A DNA stretch of 64,000 bases from Enterobacter sp. R4-368 (GTDB taxonomy: Bacteria > Pseudomonadota > Gammaproteobacteria > Enterobacterales > Enterobacteriaceae): contig NC_021500.1 in assembly GCF_000410515.1 (NCBI RefSeq), forward strand, positions 1,612,001-1,676,000, in the 5' to 3' direction. The position numbers and the translations under genes were made by a program. Shown piece after piece: positions 8,805 through 18,500 of the stretch (the first letter of the stretch is position 1; each line of letters opens with the position of its first letter). The notes beneath the pieces were generated by a model. It saw nothing but the letters and a program-made list of their open reading frames with translations, was not told the origin of the DNA and did no database searches.

Positions 8805-9923
8805 TTATTTTTCTACCTGTTGCACATCGATACGACGCGCTTCATCCAGCATTGATGCTTTCGCGCGAATGCGGGCTTCAAGCTGGCTAATCATATCGAT
8901 GTTATCCAGGCGGTCTTTGCGCACACCGTCTTCGTACAGGCCGCTTTTCTTGTTGCCGCCGGTCACACCCAGCGTAGAAACAAGCGCTTCGCCTGGGCCA
9001 TTTACCACGCAACCGATAATGGAGACATCCATCGGCGTGATGATATCTTCCAGCCGTTGTTCAAGGGCGTTGACCGTACCGATAACGTCAAATTCCTGGC
9101 GGGAACAGGTCGGACAGGCGATAAAGTTAATGCCGCGCGAGCGAATGCGCAGCGATTTCAGGATATCAAAACCAACTTTAATCTCTTCCACCGGATCGGC
9201 AGCCAGCGAAATACGCAGCGTGTCACCAATGCCTTCTGAAAGCAGTAAGCCCAGACCGATTGCAGATTTGACCGCACCTGCACGTGCGCCACCGGCTTCG
9301 GTGATGCCAAGATGCAGCGGCTGATCAATCTGTTTTGCCAGCAGGCGATAGGATTCAACAGCGAGGAATACGTCCGACGCTTTCACGCTGACTTTGAACT
9401 GATCGAAATTCAGGCGATCGAGATGATCGACATGGCGCATGGCGGATTCGAGCAGCGCTTGCGGCGTTGGCTCGCCATACTTTTCCTGCAGATCTTTTTC
9501 CAGCGAACCGGCGTTAACACCAATGCGAATCGGGATATTTTTATCGCGCGCGCAATCAACAACGGTGCGAATTCGCTCTTCGTTGCCGATATTGCCGGGG
9601 TTAATGCGCAGGCAGTCAACGCCATATTCGGCAACTTTCAGCGCAATGCGATAGTCAAAATGGATGTCCGCAACCAGCGGGACACTCACTTGCTGTTTGA
9701 TCAACTTGAATGCTTCCGCCGCGTCCATGGTCGGGACGGAGACGCGGACGATATCCGCGCCGACGCGCTCAAGCGCTTTGATTTGATTGACCGTAGCTTC
9801 AACATCCGTGGTACGGGTGTTTGTCATGGACTGTACGGCGATGGGCGCGCCATCGCCAATGGGCACATTACCAACGTAAATCCGTTTCGATTTCCGACGC
9901 TGAATCGGGGCCTGGTTATGCAT
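8805..9923 (-). CDS. ispG: 4-hydroxy-3-methylbut-2-enyl diphosphate synthase (flavodoxin)
   Basis: IspG converts methylerythritol 2,4-cyclodiphosphate to HMBPP, the penultimate step of the MEP isoprenoid pathway. It is a [4Fe-4S] enzyme. The ligands C270, C273 (CPTC), C305 (GCVVNGPGE) and E312 fall at the same numbers as in E. coli. An N-terminal TIM barrel precedes the cluster domain. Length 372 matches the family. It starts 26 bp after the rodZ stop, so the two should be cotranscribed. Its cluster probably comes from the isc system encoded 23 kb away. Confidence 0.98.
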   Translation of the reverse strand: MHNQAPIQRRKSKRIYVGNVPIGDGAPIAVQSMTNTRTTDVEATVNQIKALERVGADIVRVSVPTMDAAEAFKLIKQQVSVPLVADIHFDYRIALKVAEYGVDCLRINPGNIGNEERIRTVVDCARDKNIPIRIGVNAGSLEKDLQEKYGEPTPQALLESAMRHVDHLDRLNFDQFKVSVKASDVFLAVESYRLLAKQIDQPLHLGITEAGGARAGAVKSAIGLGLLLSEGIGDTLRISLAADPVEEIKVGFDILKSLRIRSRGINFIACPTCSRQEFDVIGTVNALEQRLEDIITPMDVSIIGCVVNGPGEALVSTLGVTGGNKKSGLYEDGVRKDRLDNIDMISQLEARIRAKASMLDEARRIDVQQVEK

Positions 9924-9949
9924 GAAAAATCTCCCGCGTTGCCCGTCTG

Positions 9950-10957
9950 TTACTGTGCTGCTGATTGTTCGGCATTGAGGGTCAGACGCGCAACCTGGTT
10001 AGTTCTGATAAAACGGCTCAGATCGACAGGTTTACCCTGATACTGAATCTGAACGGCTGACGGCGCGCCAATTTTCAGCTTATATGGCGCCTGGCCGGTT
10101 AAATTGAGCGTGGCGTCTTTACGTTGCAAGCCACTGAATAATTTCTTCCCGGTGGCATCGCTCACTTCCAGCCAGCAATCGGCAGTAAAGTTCATCACCA
10201 GTGCGTTAGTATCTGCTTGCGCACCTGCGACACCGGCCTGGCTGGTCGGGAGCTGTGCAGTATTCGCTGGAGCGGCAGGCTGCTGCATGGCGTCGACATT
10301 CGCCTGCGACGGTGCAACTACGGTGTTCTGGTTTGCGGTAGTAGCAGGGGTTTGCGGCGCGCTGGCGGCTGGTGTTTGTGCCGTCGCCGACGGGGCTGGC
10401 GCTTCAACAGGCGTGCCGGAATTATCAACCGGGTCTGCTGCAGCCGTGTCGTTATTCAGCGGTACGCTTTGCGCGTTGCTGTTGCCCGCATTCAATTCCG
10501 CAGAAGATTGATCGGCCATGTTGGTGATCTCTTGCTGCTGCGCTTTGTGGTTATCCCACCACCATGCGCCCGTCAGGCCGATTGCGACCAGAAACACCAG
10601 CCAGGTGATAAAACTCATCATCCAGCCACCGCGTTTTTTACGCGGTTTGCCTAAAGCAAAAGTCTGCATTGGCGCAACTTTCGCCGCTCTGACCGGCGCT
10701 TGTTTTTCAAGAATCGGCAGCAGCTCTTCTTCAGGGATGTGCACAAGGCGGGCATAGGAGCGGATGTAACCGCGTACAAAAGTCGAAGCCAGATCGGCGG
10801 GGGACCTGTCCTCTTCGATATCGCGTACCGTGGAGACCTTCAGGCACAAGCGCTCTGCAACCGCTTGCTGGCTGAGTCCAAGTTGTTCACGGGCGTTGCG
10901 CAGACGTACGCCAGTGGTTTGTGCTTCATTTTGGTCGTGAGTGGCTTCAGTATTCAT
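9950..10957 (-). CDS. rodZ: Cytoskeletal protein RodZ
   Basis: RodZ anchors MreB filaments to the inner membrane and is needed for rod shape. Residues about 16-85 are a helix-turn-helix domain that binds MreB. A basic RKKRGG stretch and one transmembrane helix (about 111-135) follow. The linker (about 140-235) is strongly enriched in Ala, Pro, Thr, Gln and Asn, and a periplasmic beta domain (about 245-330) closes the protein. Length is 335 against 337 in E. coli; the small difference lies in the low-complexity linker. It is the first gene of the leftward rodZ-ispG unit. Confidence 0.97.
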   Translation of the reverse strand: MNTEATHDQNEAQTTGVRLRNAREQLGLSQQAVAERLCLKVSTVRDIEEDRSPADLASTFVRGYIRSYARLVHIPEEELLPILEKQAPVRAAKVAPMQTFALGKPRKKRGGWMMSFITWLVFLVAIGLTGAWWWDNHKAQQQEITNMADQSSAELNAGNSNAQSVPLNNDTAAADPVDNSGTPVEAPAPSATAQTPAASAPQTPATTANQNTVVAPSQANVDAMQQPAAPANTAQLPTSQAGVAGAQADTNALVMNFTADCWLEVSDATGKKLFSGLQRKDATLNLTGQAPYKLKIGAPSAVQIQYQGKPVDLSRFIRTNQVARLTLNAEQSAAQ

Positions 10958-11058
10958 TCGCTACAACTACTGGTACGTGAAAATTAAACATTCAGGCGCG
11001 CATAACCGCAATGCCTACACGCGCCGCGAAAAAACCGGGTCGGTTAAACCTGGCCCAC

Positions 11059-11064
11059 AGTATA
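11059..11064 (-). promoter_or_regulatory. Putative rodZ-ispG promoter -10
   Basis: TATACT reads on the minus strand about 100 bp before the rodZ start. The matching -35 is weak. The 291 bp gap between rlmN and rodZ holds this element and a nine-codon ORF (11097-11126) that I do not accept as a gene; nothing else is recognised there. Confidence 0.35.
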
Positions 11065-11248
11065 GGACTGTCAGGCTCGTCATAACAGAACAGCTTTCAG
11101 CGCTTTTTGCTAAACCATTGTTCCATCACTACATACTGCCTTAAAGTCAGGAGAAACGCACCGTAATTATTAATGGCCGGTATGTGTACAGGCCAAATAG
11201 TCGACATTTTCACAAAATGCAGCATATTCTTCGCGCTGCAACTTATGA

Positions 11249-12415
11249 TTATAGTGCCTTGATCTCAATAGGCTCGCCCTGCATACGCTTACGCATCGTA
11301 CGTTTGGTACGGTCAATCACATCGCCCGCCAGCTGTCCACACGCGGCATCGATATCATCGCCACGCGTTTTACGCACGATAGTAGTGAAACCATAACTCA
11401 TCAGCACTTTACAAAAGCGATCGATACGGCTGTTAGAGCTGCGGCCATACGGCGAGCCCGGGAACGGGTTCCATGGGATCAGGTTAATCTTGCACGGTGT
11501 ATCTTTCAGCAACTCCGCCAACTGGTGCGCATGTTCAGTGCCATCGTTGACATGATCCAACATGACATATTCGATGGTCACACGGCCCTGGTTAGCGTTG
11601 GATTTTTCCAGATAACGGCGAACGGCGGCAAGGAACGTCTCGATGTTGTACTTTTTATTGATCGGTACAATTTCATCGCGAATTTCGTCATTTGGCGCAT
11701 GCAGAGAGATAGCCAGCGCAACGTCAATCATATCGCCAAGTTTATCCAGCGCCGGAACCACGCCGGAGGTGGAGAGCGTTACGCGACGTTTGGAGAGACC
11801 AAAGCCGAAATCATCCAGCATAATCTCCATCGCCGGAACGACGTTGGTCAGGTTGAGCAGCGGCTCGCCCATGCCCATCATCACCACGTTGGTAATGGGG
11901 CGGCTGCCGGTGACTTTCGCCGCGCCGATAATTTTCGCCGCGCGCCACACCTGGCCGATAATTTCCGAAACGCGCAGGTTACGGTTAAAGCCCTGCTGAG
12001 CCGTGGAGCAGAATTTGCACTCCAGCGCGCAACCTACCTGGGAAGAGACGCACAACGTCGCGCGATCCTCTTCCGGGATGTAGACGGTTTCAACGCGCTG
12101 ATCGCCCACGGCAATCGCCCACTTGATAGTGCCGTCGGAGGAACGTTGTTCTTCCACCACTTCCGGCGCACGAATTTCGGCGACTTCTTTTAATTTGTTG
12201 CGCAGCACTTTGTTGATGTCGGTCATCTCATCAAAGTCGTCGCTGCAATAGTGGTACATCCACTTCATCACCTGATCGGCGCGGAAGGGTTTTTCGCCTA
12301 AGTTTTTGAAAAATTCACGCATCTGCTGACGGTTTAAATCCAGCAGGTTAATTTTTGCATCTTTGTTTGGCACCGTGAGAGCGTCGTTCTCAGGCATGAC
12401 AATTTGTTCAGTCAT
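11249..12415 (-). CDS. rlmN: 23S rRNA A2503 / tRNA A37 C2-methyltransferase RlmN
   Basis: RlmN is a radical-SAM enzyme that methylates C2 of A2503 in 23S rRNA and of A37 in some tRNAs. The CxxxCxxC cluster motif is C129, C133, C136 (GCALECKFC). The two mechanistic cysteines are C122 in ATLCVSS and a cysteine near 359 in AACGQLAGD, equivalent to C118 and C355 in E. coli. GMGEPLLN is the SAM-binding GGE-like segment. The 388-residue length is four residues longer than E. coli, all at the N-terminus. It needs a [4Fe-4S] cluster. Confidence 0.98.
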   Translation of the reverse strand: MTEQIVMPENDALTVPNKDAKINLLDLNRQQMREFFKNLGEKPFRADQVMKWMYHYCSDDFDEMTDINKVLRNKLKEVAEIRAPEVVEEQRSSDGTIKWAIAVGDQRVETVYIPEEDRATLCVSSQVGCALECKFCSTAQQGFNRNLRVSEIIGQVWRAAKIIGAAKVTGSRPITNVVMMGMGEPLLNLTNVVPAMEIMLDDFGFGLSKRRVTLSTSGVVPALDKLGDMIDVALAISLHAPNDEIRDEIVPINKKYNIETFLAAVRRYLEKSNANQGRVTIEYVMLDHVNDGTEHAHQLAELLKDTPCKINLIPWNPFPGSPYGRSSNSRIDRFCKVLMSYGFTTIVRKTRGDDIDAACGQLAGDVIDRTKRTMRKRMQGEPIEIKAL

Positions 12416-12465
12416 AATGTATTCCGGCCTCGTTATTACACGTTGTGGCCCGTGGAGGGTTAAAA

Positions 12466-12504
12466 AGAAGCGCCCCAGGAAAGCATCGGCTCATCCTGGG
12501 GCGC
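12466..12504 (-). terminator. Intrinsic terminator of ndk
   Basis: GCGCCCCAGGA (12470-12480) pairs perfectly with TCCTGGGGCGC (12494-12504). On the minus strand the stem is followed by TTCTTTTTAA. It lies about 90 bp after the ndk stop and before rlmN. Confidence 0.88.
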
Positions 12505-12596
12505 AGCATTGTACAAATTCTGACGCACAGATACCACGTTTGCACGCGGCTTTTCACAAATTAAAGTGTAAACCTCGTTACACGTTTAACGAGTGA

Positions 12597-13028
12597 TTAA
12601 CGAGTGCGCGGGCACACTTCGCCTTCGGCGAAGAAGTAGGCAATTTCACGCGCAGCGGATTCAACGGAGTCAGAACCGTGAGTGCCGTTCTCGGTGAAGC
12701 TGTCTGCGTAATCAGCACGCAGCGTGCCTGCCAGCGCGTTAGCCGGGTTGGTTGCGCCCAGCAGGTCACGGTGACGCTGCACCGCGTTTTCACCTTCCAG
12801 TACGGAAACCACGATCGGGCCGGACGTCATGAACTCAACCAGACCGTCAAAGAACGGGCGACCTTCGTGCTCGGCATAGAAACCGCGCGCCTGCTCAACG
12901 GTCAGGTGCAGCATTTTGGTGCCGACAATTTTGAACCCTGCCGCTTCAAAGCGAGAGAAGATGCTGCCAATAACGTTTTTTGCCACCGCGTTCGGTTTAA
13001 TGATGGAAAAAGTACGTTCAATAGCCAT
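12597..13028 (-). CDS. ndk: Nucleoside diphosphate kinase
   Basis: Ndk transfers the gamma phosphate of ATP to other NDPs through a phosphohistidine, balancing NTP and dNTP pools. The active-site histidine is H117 in ENGTHGSDS. The nucleotide-binding KPNAVAKN segment is at 11-18. Length 143 matches E. coli. The sequence ends PRTR. It forms its own unit, with a TATAAT element upstream and a strong terminator downstream. Confidence 0.98.
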   Translation of the reverse strand: MAIERTFSIIKPNAVAKNVIGSIFSRFEAAGFKIVGTKMLHLTVEQARGFYAEHEGRPFFDGLVEFMTSGPIVVSVLEGENAVQRHRDLLGATNPANALAGTLRADYADSFTENGTHGSDSVESAAREIAYFFAEGEVCPRTR

Positions 13029-13075
13029 GTTTACCTCTGTAAGTTGTTCTGTTGCCCTGAATAGGTGTGGCGCGG

Positions 13076-13104
13076 ATTATAAAGAGCAATACGGGCGTTG
13101 CCTA
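13076..13104 (-). promoter_or_regulatory. Putative ndk promoter
   Basis: On the minus strand TAGGCA (13104-13099) is followed after 17 bp by TATAAT (13081-13076), about 48 bp before the ndk ATG. Confidence 0.5.
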
Positions 13105-13178
13105 TGGATGAAGGTAACATTTTTTTAAAATGAGACTATTTTTAGCAACACTCCCCGCCAACAGCGCCATTTCATTGG

Positions 13179-15503
13179 TTATTGCACCGCAAACTGTACT
13201 GTCGCTATCTGCCCTGCGTCATCCATAACCAATAACTGATACTCCCCGCTTTTATCAAGTTTCAGGCTCAATAAGTTGTTATGCGAGGCTAACGGTTCGC
13301 CATTCAAAAACCACCAGCGACTGCCTTCGCCGCCGCTGCTTTGTAGCGGCAGCAAGGCAAACGCCTGGCCGGGTATGCGTCTGATAACCGCACCTTCACG
13401 CACGCCGCTTAATAACAGTGGCGGCGGTGCGTTATCGTCGCGAGGCGGGCAGCGTTTATCCGCCGCCGGTAAACGGGCTGCGCGGCGTTCACCGGCAGGT
13501 AACCACGGCTCCAGCGGTAGCGGCCAGGCAATCCATGTTTTCTGCTGCGCGTCCGGGCAATCTGCGGCAACCCTTCGCCCCTCTTTATTCAGCCAGAGCG
13601 GGAAATTGATCCCATGCCCGCCTTCCTGCTCCGGCAATAGCAGCGTTGGCGGCTGGCTACCGTCCAACAGCCAGGTGGTAAGTCGACGGCGACAATTGCT
13701 GTCACCAGGCGGCAAGCTTTGCCCGCCCGGCCAGCAGATGACGCCGCTGCTGACCGTTTGCGGGCGCGGGTCGCGCGGCAGTCTCGCCTGTTCAAGCGCT
13801 GAGCGCGGCTGCAACAGATTATTGACCTGGTTAAGTAACGGCACCGCACTGGCAAAACCGAACTGCCCGGCAACGGGCGTGCCGTCAGGTCGGCCCGTCC
13901 AGATGCCTATCACGTAGCGGGCATTAATCCCTATCGCCCAGGCGTCGCGATAGCCATAACTGGTACCGGTTTTCCACGCCAGCGGCACCACCTGCGGCAA
14001 CGCTTCGTCGGGCACCGGTTGTGCTTCTCCGGCGAGAATGCGGCGAATAATCCACGCCGCGCCCGGCGACATCAATCGCCGCTCCATCAGCGGGGCGTTG
14101 GGGGTCAGCCGCAGGCTTCCCGCTTTCCCCTCACGGGCAAACGCAGTGTAAGCGGCTGCGATATCTTCCAGCCGCGCACCCGCGCCGCCAAGGATGAGTG
14201 ACAGATTTGGTTCCGCCCCGGTCGGCAAAATCAGCGGCAAACCAACGTTACGCAGATTTCCGGCAAATTTTTTCGGCCCGTAGGCTTCCAGCACCTGCAC
14301 CGCCGGTAAATTAAGGGAGCGTACCAGCGCTTCATTCATGCTTACCGGACCATGGAAACCACTGTCAAAATTACCGGGCCGATAATCGCCCACCCGGCGC
14401 GGCACATCCTGTAACAGTGAGGCAGGATGAATCAGCCCTTCATCCAGCGCGAGGCCATAAATAAAAGGTTTTAACACCGAGCCCGGCGAGCGAACGGCGC
14501 TAACCATATCCACATGGCTGAAACGGCTGTCGTCATTGATATCCACAGAGCCAACCCAACCGCGCACTTTCATATCCGTGTGGTCAACGACGATTATCGC
14601 CAGCGAGCTGCGCGCCGGCAGGCGGCTTTTCACATTTAACGCCAGATCTTCAAGCTGACGTTGCAGGCTGGCATTCAGCGTGGTGGTGATTTTCAGTGCC
14701 TGGCTTTCACCAAGCATTCGCCGGGCGAATAGCGGTGCCAGTTGCGGCATCTGACGCGGCGCCAGCCAGACCGGCTCCTCGCGGGACTCCGCCACCTGCG
14801 TTGCCGACCACACCTTTTGCGACACCATGCGCTCCAGCACTTTGTCGCGCGCGGCCTGCGCCCGTTGCGGCCAGCGATCCGGACGTAAACGGCTGGGTGC
14901 CTGCGGCAAAACCGCTAACAGCGCCGCTTCGGAATAGCTGAGTTTCGCAGGCGGTTTACCTAAATAAGCCCAACTCGCTGCGCCCACGCCCTGCAGCGTG
15001 CCGCCAAACGGCGCGCGGTTCAGATAAAGGGTGAGTATTTCACGTTTTGAGAGGTGCCACTCCAGTTGCAGCGCCCGCCACAGCTGGCGTACCTTGCCGC
15101 CGAAGGTGCGCGGATGCGGATCGAGCAGGCGAGCAACCTGCATGGTCAGCGTGCTGCCACCGGAAACGACATGGCCGGAACGCAGATCCTGCCAGGCTGC
15201 GCGCGCAATCGACAGGGGATTCACCCCGGGATGCGCCCAGAACCAGCGATCCTCATACTGGATCAGCGCCTGCAGATAGTGGGGCGATACCTCTTCGATA
15301 GTGACCGGGTAGCGCCAGATACCATCGGCATCGGCAAAGCGCCACAGCGGCGTACCGTCTTCGGCCACCACCACCCGCGCCGGATCGACTTCGCTCAGCG
15401 GCAGCGGCCAGATCTTGTCGGCAGCCATAACGCCCAACACCAACAGCAGCGGAACACCCACCAGCCAGCGCCAGCGGGTGCGTATCAGACGTACGATCCT
15501 CAC
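13179..15503 (-). CDS. pbpC: Penicillin-binding protein 1C
   Basis: PBP1C is a bifunctional peptidoglycan synthase of the inner membrane. A signal anchor covers about residues 13-28. The GT51 glycosyltransferase domain (about 55-220) contains EDRWFWAHPG with the catalytic glutamate E84. The transpeptidase domain has SVLK at 342-345 (nucleophile S342), an SLN triad and KTGTSYG. A C-terminal BiPBP_C domain (about 690-774) follows. The start is GTG at 15503, one base after the yfhM stop, so the two genes are cotranscribed. This pairing with an alpha-2-macroglobulin is conserved and suggests defence and repair of the wall. Confidence 0.97.
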   Translation of the reverse strand: MRIVRLIRTRWRWLVGVPLLLVLGVMAADKIWPLPLSEVDPARVVVAEDGTPLWRFADADGIWRYPVTIEEVSPHYLQALIQYEDRWFWAHPGVNPLSIARAAWQDLRSGHVVSGGSTLTMQVARLLDPHPRTFGGKVRQLWRALQLEWHLSKREILTLYLNRAPFGGTLQGVGAASWAYLGKPPAKLSYSEAALLAVLPQAPSRLRPDRWPQRAQAARDKVLERMVSQKVWSATQVAESREEPVWLAPRQMPQLAPLFARRMLGESQALKITTTLNASLQRQLEDLALNVKSRLPARSSLAIIVVDHTDMKVRGWVGSVDINDDSRFSHVDMVSAVRSPGSVLKPFIYGLALDEGLIHPASLLQDVPRRVGDYRPGNFDSGFHGPVSMNEALVRSLNLPAVQVLEAYGPKKFAGNLRNVGLPLILPTGAEPNLSLILGGAGARLEDIAAAYTAFAREGKAGSLRLTPNAPLMERRLMSPGAAWIIRRILAGEAQPVPDEALPQVVPLAWKTGTSYGYRDAWAIGINARYVIGIWTGRPDGTPVAGQFGFASAVPLLNQVNNLLQPRSALEQARLPRDPRPQTVSSGVICWPGGQSLPPGDSNCRRRLTTWLLDGSQPPTLLLPEQEGGHGINFPLWLNKEGRRVAADCPDAQQKTWIAWPLPLEPWLPAGERRAARLPAADKRCPPRDDNAPPPLLLSGVREGAVIRRIPGQAFALLPLQSSGGEGSRWWFLNGEPLASHNNLLSLKLDKSGEYQLLVMDDAGQIATVQFAVQ

Positions 15504-15504
15504 G

Positions 15505-18500
15505 TTACGGTACGATAATCAGCGGACCACTGGTCGCACCGGTTGCCCGCCACTGCGGAACATACATTGACTCCACCTGCGGAGCGGGAACCTGATAAGT
15601 GCCTGGCGTGACCGCGCGCGCCAGGTAAACCAGCGTGACCCACTCTCCTGCGTTTACCGGTACCGCTGCAACAAATCGGTCATCACGAAACTCCATATGC
15701 TGGATATCCACTTGTTGCATGCGATTAAGCAGATCCTGCACTTCACTGCCGCTATCTTGCAGACTGGCGCTGCTATCGGCGAGGTTCTGGTTTTCCAGTT
15801 CCAGCCCGGCGGGCAGTAAATCAACCACCAGCGCATCCGGTACGTTCTGGCTGGCGTTCACGTCGAGGCGCACCAGCACCAGTTCACCGCTTTTCAGTGA
15901 CGAAAGTGATTTACTGCGGCCATCGGTTCCGAGGAACGTACGCTCAATTTTTAATACCTTCCCGGACGGCGCGGGTGCCTGCTCCGGATAACCGGTACTG
16001 TCGAGACGCAACCATAGCGGTGTGCTGCCGCTATTGGTAACCTGCAATGCCCCCAGTTGATCGGCACTGAGATTACGGCTTTGCGGACGATCGCCACTGA
16101 GCCCCGCGGCATCCAGAGAAGTTTGTGCCTGCCACGCGCCAGTGGCGCTTTGCAGGTTACGCCCGGCCATAAATAGCGCATTGCTCTCCTGTGTCGACAA
16201 CCAGCGCTGACCGTAAGCCTGCTCAGCGAGCGTCGCCAGCAGACGCGGCTGCTCCTGTGGCAGCAGGTTGTTCTCTTCCAGCAGCGCCAGGATCAATGCG
16301 TTATCACGCAGTTCGCTGCCGTAATCCGCCAGCCAGAGCCCGGACTGCAGGCGAGACGTTTTCAGCCCCAACGCTAACGCTTGTTCGCTGCGCTGCGCAT
16401 CGCCCATCAGTTTTAGCGCCACACCCAGCTGCATCAGCGGCAGCGCCGCTTTAGCCTGCTCATGACGTTGCCAGATTTCACGCAGTGCGCCTAACGGTGC
16501 TTTCTGCTGGCGCGCCAGCACCAGACCGGCATAGCTTTGTACCGCGAACTTGGTTGCCGGAACGTCATCGCTATAGCGAATGGACATAGCCGCCGGATCC
16601 TGCAAATAGCGCAGTAAGCGGTTATTGGCGTTATTCAGCGCATCCATAGGCACGCTGTACCCTTGCGCAGACGCGCTTACCAGGAAGTCGGTGACGTAGG
16701 CCGTCAACCAGTACTCTTCCGGCCCGCTCTTGTCCCACAACGCGAAACCGCCATCTTCGCGCTGCATCTGCAGCAGGCGGGAGATACCCAAATCCACCGC
16801 CGCGCGGCGCTGCTCATCGCTGTCGCCTTTGATACCCAGCGCTTTCAACTGCGCGGCATTGGTATAAAGCGACGGGAACAACCCGCTGGTGGTCTGTTCA
16901 AGACAGCCGTACGGATAAGCACGCAGCTCTTCAATATAGCGCGCCAGATTCAGCGGCGGCTTGCCGCTAAGCAGTAAGCGACCTTGCAAGGTCACTGGTG
17001 AAATATTGGCAAGATGCTGCCCAGGCGTATGCCAGCTCTCACCCGGATTGAGCATCACACCGCTATTGACAGTCTGTGCCGCAAACGGGGGACGCACACC
17101 GATTTTCCACTGCTTTTGCTGCGGTGCGAACGTTTCACCCGGTAGGGTCAGGCCACTGATTTGCGCACTAATCTCGCCATCGCCAAATCCCTCCAGCGCA
17201 CGCACCGGAATAAACAGCGTGGTGCGCTCGCCGGCAGAGAGCTTAACCGGCTCCGGTTGGCCACTTTCCAGTCCCAGCAGGCCGCTCGCCGTCAGCGCGA
17301 CAGTGAGCGTTTGCGGTTGATCAGTCAGGTTAGTCAGATCCAGCGTCAGGCGAGAAGTATCGCCACTGCCAAGGAAGCGGGGGGTATTGAGATCGGCAAT
17401 CACTGGCGCGGCCACAATCACTTTGCTTTCGGTACTACCAAAGTCTTCCGCCGTCCAGGCTTGAGCCATTACGCGCAGCTCGCCGTTGAAATCGCCAATA
17501 GGCAAGCTCACCGTCCCTTCACCATTTTCATCAAGCGTTACCGGCTGTGCCTGCTGAGCAATAATGGTGACATGGTTGACCGGCGGTTTGCCGCCACGGT
17601 TAAGCTCGTCGCCATCGCCGCCAAAGCGCAGCGCCGCCAGACGTCCCTGCCCTTCAATCACCTGACCATAAATATCGTAAATATCCGCACCGTAGCGTTT
17701 CTGGCCGAAAAAGCCCTGCCACGGATCCGGCGTCACATAATCGGTAATGTTCAGCACACCGCTGTCCACAGCAGAAAGCAGCACGTTAACCTGTTTTGGC
17801 GTGGCGCCGTTTTTCACCGCCGCTTTGACTTTCACCGTCAGCGGTTGATTAGGACGCATTTTTTGTGGCGCACTGAGCGTCACGTCAAGGCGACGGTTCT
17901 CATCGCCCATCGGCAGATGCAGTAAACCTACCGCGCGTTTTGGCGTGGCGGATTTCGATTTGTCGCCAGGGCGCACCACCAGCGTGCTGATATAGAGATC
18001 GTGGCGCTGCCACTTCTGATCGACAGGAATACTCAGATCAACGCCCTCTGCCGGCACATCGATCTCTTTCCACCACAGCGGACCTTCACTGGATTCGATC
18101 ATTGCATAGCCCTTGCCTGCGGCAGGCGCGGTGACGTGCAATTTGATGGTATCGCCCGGTTTGTAGGCCGGTTTATCCAGTTTCATCGTCACCCGATCCG
18201 GCCTTGCCGCACCGGCGCCATCGGTGTTGTCCTGCCAGCTGTAACCGGCCCAGAAGCGCACGCTACTGATGGTATCATCCGGCCCTTTCACTTCCAGACG
18301 ATAGGATCCCCAGTCCACCGGGAAACTGACTTTTCCGGTTTCATCTGCCTTGAGCGTCAGGCTTTGTTCGCCCTCGACCAGATCTTTCTGGTCGAATTGT
18401 GATTGCCAGCCTTCGCTTTCCGACCAGTTCCAGAAGTAGTCGCGGCGTTCACGAATCAAGCGCACCTGCAAATCGCTGACCGCTTTTTTCGCGCCACTGG

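Noticed and set aside
10230..10540. Repetitive stretch in rodZ
   Set aside because: It encodes the Ala/Pro/Thr/Gln-rich periplasmic linker of RodZ, not a DNA repeat or CRISPR.
11097..11126. Nine-codon ORF (MEQWFSKKR) between rlmN and rodZ, minus strand
   Set aside because: No convincing ribosome-binding site and too short to support from one sequence; a leader peptide is possible but unproven.
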